A DNA stretch of 64,000 bases, from the NCBI RefSeq assembly GCF_023036475.1, contig NZ_JAJQKI010000009.1:1-64000 (forward strand), written 5' to 3'. Position 1 is the first letter of the stretch. Each line of letters begins with the position of its first letter. Source of the DNA: Bacillus pinisoli. GTDB lineage: Bacteria > Bacillota > Bacilli > Bacillales > SA4. Below the pieces are notes generated by a model that was not told the DNA's origin, did no database searches, and was given only the letters and a program-made list of their open reading frames with translations. Positions 62,242 through 64,000 of this stretch are shown in pieces. Both the position numbers and the translations under genes were made by a program.

Positions 62242-63228
62242 CTATTCACCTCTATATCCATTCGGATTTTGCTGATGCCATTCCCAGGCTGAAGTGACAA
62301 TTTCGTCAATATTTTTATATACCGGTTTCCACCCAAGGACTTGCTTCGCTTTCTCTGAAGAAGCAACTAATTTGGCAGGGTCACCTGCTCTTCTTTCTTC
62401 CAATAAAACTGGAATGTCATGATCGGTTACTCTTTTGCATGATTCAATGATTTCTTTAACAGAAAAACCGTTACCGTTCCCTAAATTAAATATTTGACTT
62501 TCATTTCCTTGTCTTAAGTAATCAACTGCCAATAAGTGTGCATCGATTAGATCTAGTACGTGAATATAATCACGAATACATGTACCATCCGGTGTAGCAT
62601 AGTCCTCACCAAATATGGCGATGGATTCGCGTTTTCCAAGTGGGACTTGTAATACAAGTGGAATTAAATGCGTTTCCGGCATGTGATCTTCGCCTAATTC
62701 TTTCCCATACGCACCAGCTACATTGAAATAACGAAGTGAAACATAGCGTGTTCCATTTGCGGTCTCTACCCAATTCATCATCTTTTCAATTGTTAGTTTT
62801 GTTTCTCCATAAGTGTTCGTAGGAGTGGTTGGTTCTTCCTCTGTAATTGGAAACGTTTTAGGCTCTCCATATACAGCTGCGGTAGATGAGAATACAATTT
62901 TCTTTACACCGTATTCACTCATGATTTCTAGTAAAACTTGTGTACCATATACGTTATTATCGTAATACTTAAGAGGATTTTGCATACTTTCACCAACTAA
63001 GGAATTAGCTGCAAAATGAATGACCGTATCAATATCGTATTGTTGGAAAACATTTTTCAAAAACTCTCGGTCCCGAATATCTCCCATGCAAAAATGAGCA
63101 TCAGGGTGAATGGCAGCTCGATGTCCTGTTTGTAAGTTATCAACGACAACCACCTCTTCCCCCTTTTCAATGAGTTTAACTACAGCATGGCTACCGATAT
63201 AGCCTGCGCCTCCGCATACTAAAATCAT
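62242..63228 (-). CDS. galE: UDP-glucose 4-epimerase
   Basis: A 328-residue extended SDR enzyme that interconverts UDP-galactose and UDP-glucose. The NAD motif is CGGAGYIGSH (residues 5-14). The catalytic FSSTAAVYG and YGETK (Tyr, Lys) are intact, followed by RYFNVAGAY and GTCIRDYIHVLDL. Length is standard. Its ATG overlaps the galK stop (ATGA), and galT starts 3 bp after its stop. It completes the galK-galE-galT set. Confidence 0.96.
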   Translation of the reverse strand: MILVCGGAGYIGSHAVVKLIEKGEEVVVVDNLQTGHRAAIHPDAHFCMGDIRDREFLKNVFQQYDIDTVIHFAANSLVGESMQNPLKYYDNNVYGTQVLLEIMSEYGVKKIVFSSTAAVYGEPKTFPITEEEPTTPTNTYGETKLTIEKMMNWVETANGTRYVSLRYFNVAGAYGKELGEDHMPETHLIPLVLQVPLGKRESIAIFGEDYATPDGTCIRDYIHVLDLIDAHLLAVDYLRQGNESQIFNLGNGNGFSVKEIIESCKRVTDHDIPVLLEERRAGDPAKLVASSEKAKQVLGWKPVYKNIDEIVTSAWEWHQQNPNGYRGE

Positions 63229-64000
63229 TGAATTTGCTCCTTTCTATTTAGCTCCTTGGCTCCGCAACCTACACCTACTACATAGAAACTTGCCTCATAT
63301 CCTACTTTCTCTTTGTAGGCCGTACCAACCTGTTCGATAAATGAATCAATGTGTTCATTATTAACGATATTAACCGTACATCCGCCAAAGCCTGCACCCG
63401 TCATTCTCGCCCCAATTGTTCCTTCATGCTTCCACGCAGCTTCTACAAGAGTATCCAGCTCCATGCATGATACTTCATAGTCATCTCGTAAAGATAGGTG
63501 TGATGCTTTCATTAATTCACCGAACTGCGTTAAATCTCCAGCTTTTAATACAGTAACCGCTTTAAGAGTTCTCTCATTTTCTGACACAGCATGTCGAACT
63601 CGAAGTATTTCCTCATCTGAAAGAAGTTCTTTGTACTCTTCAAATTGTGCTAGAGATAATTCACCCAGTGAAGAAATACTTAGCTTAGCTTGAAGCTTTT
63701 GCAAAGCTCCATCACAGGTAGCTCTTCGCTCATTATAAGCAGAGTCAGCAAGACCTCGCATTTTATTTGTGTTGGCAATTACAATTGAATTATTTTGCAG
63801 CTCCATTGGAAGGTATTGATAATCGAGCGTATCACAGTTTAGAAGAATTGCCTGATCTTCTTTCCCCATACCAATTGCAAATTGGTCCATAATGCCGCAG
63901 TTTACACCAATATATTGATTTTCTACCTTTTGACTTAGCTTAACAAGTGGGATTCTATCTACATTTAACTGATAAACCTCGTTCACCATGACAGCTGTTA
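63225..64000 (-). CDS. galK: Galactokinase, C-terminal part (N terminus beyond the window)
   Basis: About 258 residues of a GHMP-family galactokinase; the frame is open to the window edge. Visible motifs are VGVNCGIMDQFAIGMGKE-like (here YIGVNCGIMDQFAIGMG), NTNKMRGLADSAYNERR, and the C-terminal GARMTGAGFGGCTVNIV that binds the phosphates. The N-terminal third (GRVNLIGEH region) is missing because the window ends. It phosphorylates galactose with ATP as the first Leloir step. It is the first visible gene of the operon galK-galE-galT-mutarotase-GH42. Confidence 0.94.
   Translation of the reverse strand, partial: TAVMVNEVYQLNVDRIPLVKLSQKVENQYIGVNCGIMDQFAIGMGKEDQAILLNCDTLDYQYLPMELQNNSIVIANTNKMRGLADSAYNERRATCDGALQKLQAKLSISSLGELSLAQFEEYKELLSDEEILRVRHAVSENERTLKAVTVLKAGDLTQFGELMKASHLSLRDDYEVSCMELDTLVEAAWKHEGTIGARMTGAGFGGCTVNIVNNEHIDSFIEQVGTAYKEKVGYEASFYVVGVGCGAKELNRKEQIQ

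Overview
The window looks like chromosome from an endospore-forming, low-GC Gram-positive of the family Bacillaceae. The grounds are spore genes (rsfA, cwlJ, gerQ), strong GGAGG-type ribosome binding sites, several likely TTG starts, hairpin-plus-T-run terminators, and a B. subtilis-like gene block (rsfA / lipL / pta / hemQ and gerQ / ywdK / ywdI). No rRNA, tRNA, IS transposase, prophage or CRISPR array was seen. Two BCCT osmolyte transporters and a c-di-AMP riboswitch suggest that salt or osmotic homeostasis matters to the organism.

Layout. 0-9 kb: DUF1450 protein, rsfA, lipL, pta, hemQ, cwlJ-gerQ, ywdK, the 5-oxoprolinase operon pxpB-pxpA-pxpC, and two small reverse genes. 9-21 kb: GH13 glucosidase plus HAD phosphatase, pssA, guaC behind a guanine-type riboswitch, an AlkD-like protein, hsp20, a YkvI-like membrane protein, convergent zwf/gnd, and a DCC protein. 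21-28 kb: M29 aminopeptidase, nsrR, then a PerR-box promoter driving a glutaredoxin-thioredoxin reductase fusion and a peroxiredoxin whose catalytic residue is encoded by an in-frame UGA; then NERD, LOG and nfrA genes. 28-41 kb: two BCCT transporters, an Eis-like acetyltransferase, rarD, a methyltransferase, kbl-tdh (threonine catabolism, with a cre-like site), an ABC-F protein and a dicarboxylate/amino-acid symporter. 41-55 kb: YhfW-like Rieske oxidoreductase, amidase, GGDEF-EAL protein, GNAT and nitrilase genes, secreted M14 carboxypeptidase, AbgT plus M20 amidohydrolase, and a YheO/DauR-type regulator. 55.5-56.7 kb is a decayed patch holding a creatininase pseudogene and a glpP-like remnant. 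56.7-64 kb: lacI-type regulator, GH42 beta-galactosidase, mutarotase, galT, galE and a truncated galK.

Most unusual signals. (1) The peroxiredoxin with UGA at codon 54 and no cysteine at all, next to a glutaredoxin-TrxR fusion under a PerR-like box: a candidate selenoprotein peroxide-detoxification pair. (2) Five intergenic arrays of a short word repeated every 20-21 bp. The word differs between most loci but the period does not. (3) A guanine-class aptamer before guaC whose geometry predicts an ON switch. (4) A c-di-AMP (ydaO/yuaA) riboswitch before an amino-acid symporter. (5) Two dispersed non-coding families: REP-like palindromes and a MITE-like element with GGCTCTTTTC termini.
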